A DNA stretch of 23,603 nt from Bacillota bacterium (GTDB lineage: Bacteria; Bacillota; Clostridia; Tissierellales; Peptoniphilaceae), in assembly GCA_023394045.1 (NCBI GenBank), contig JAEXBN010000013.1, positions 1 to 23,603 of the forward strand, written 5' to 3'. This document shows positions 23,512 through 23,603 of this stretch, one piece after another. The translations under genes and the position numbers were made by a program. The number at the start of each line of letters is the position of its first letter. Within the stretch, counting starts at the first letter, position 1. The notes under the pieces were generated by a model. The model worked only from the letters and a program-made list of their open reading frames with translations, did not search any database and was not told the origin of the DNA.

Positions 23512-23603
23512 ATGAAAAAGAGAGATTTGACGCGATTCAAGACCCCGCACACCTACGCCATCATCTTTTTTGTCGTGTTATTGTGTTGGGGGCTGACGTA
23601 CTT
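23512..23603 (+). CDS. YfcC-family basic amino acid/C4-dicarboxylate carrier, N-terminal fragment
   Basis: The ATG at 23512, preceded by CGGAGA about 8 nt upstream, opens 30 codons that run off the window. The visible part is a basic start (MKKRDLTRF), then KTPHTYAIIFF and the beginning of a first membrane helix. The K-x-P-H/T-x-Y-x-I pattern before a hydrophobic helix is typical of YfcC/DcuC-type (PF03606) carriers. It lies 22 nt after the sigma-like gene and may share its transcript. Only the start is available, so identity is tentative. Confidence 0.55.
   Translation, partial: MKKRDLTRFKTPHTYAIIFFVVLLCWGLTY

Overview
The window reads as chromosomal DNA of a low-redundancy, densely packed anaerobic Firmicute, most likely of class Clostridia in the broad sense (Clostridia/Tissierellia). 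The strongest marker is a complete SCIFF (six cysteines in forty-five) ranthipeptide precursor next to its radical SAM/SPASM maturase, a pair found almost throughout Clostridia. Purine-rich Shine-Dalgarno sites, a CsoR-type copper repressor, MgtE, a YheI/YheH-like exporter pair and the start of a YfcC-type carrier fit this. G+C looks close to 50 percent by eye. I cannot name the species. No rRNA, tRNA, CRISPR array, prophage or insertion sequence was seen.

Layout. (1) 3-3081: 3' part of a YhaN-like membrane-associated ATPase, overlapping a CLC chloride/proton exchanger with a C-terminal RCK_C-like domain. (2) 3230-8602: a tight rightward run of copA, csoR, trxB-like, metallophosphoesterase and cytidine deaminase, with gaps of 1, 11, 2 and 40 nt, closed by a strong terminator. 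copA carries a C-terminal copper-chaperone domain preceded by its own ribosome binding site and ATG. (3) 8631-14016: a leftward YheO/DauR-like regulator facing a rightward set of amino acid permease, RidA, a 34-codon ORF, M19 dipeptidase and MalY/PatB-type C-S lyase, ended by a bidirectional terminator. Permease and ridA have near-copy promoters. Together the enzymes suggest uptake and breakdown of a cysteine S-conjugate or cysteinyl dipeptide, with RidA removing the 2-aminoacrylate made by the lyase. (4) 14096-15721: leftward mgtE with a long leader holding a 44-codon ORF. (5) 15803-16664: a YoaK-family (DUF1275) membrane protein behind a promoter bracketed by two similar dyads. (6) 16600-18429: leftward SCIFF peptide and maturase; the maturase 3' end overlaps the yoaK-like gene by 65 bp. 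(7) 18590-23603: rightward operon of two half-ABC exporters forming an asymmetric heterodimer, a sigma-factor-like protein with a transmembrane anchor, and the start of a YfcC-family carrier.

The most promising points for follow-up are the putative cysteine-conjugate salvage regulon with its duplicated promoter/operator, the copA/copZ nested gene, the SCIFF locus with a palindrome at its transcription start facing an exporter operon, and the membrane-anchored sigma-like protein coupled to that exporter. All functions are read from motifs and context; no database search was possible.
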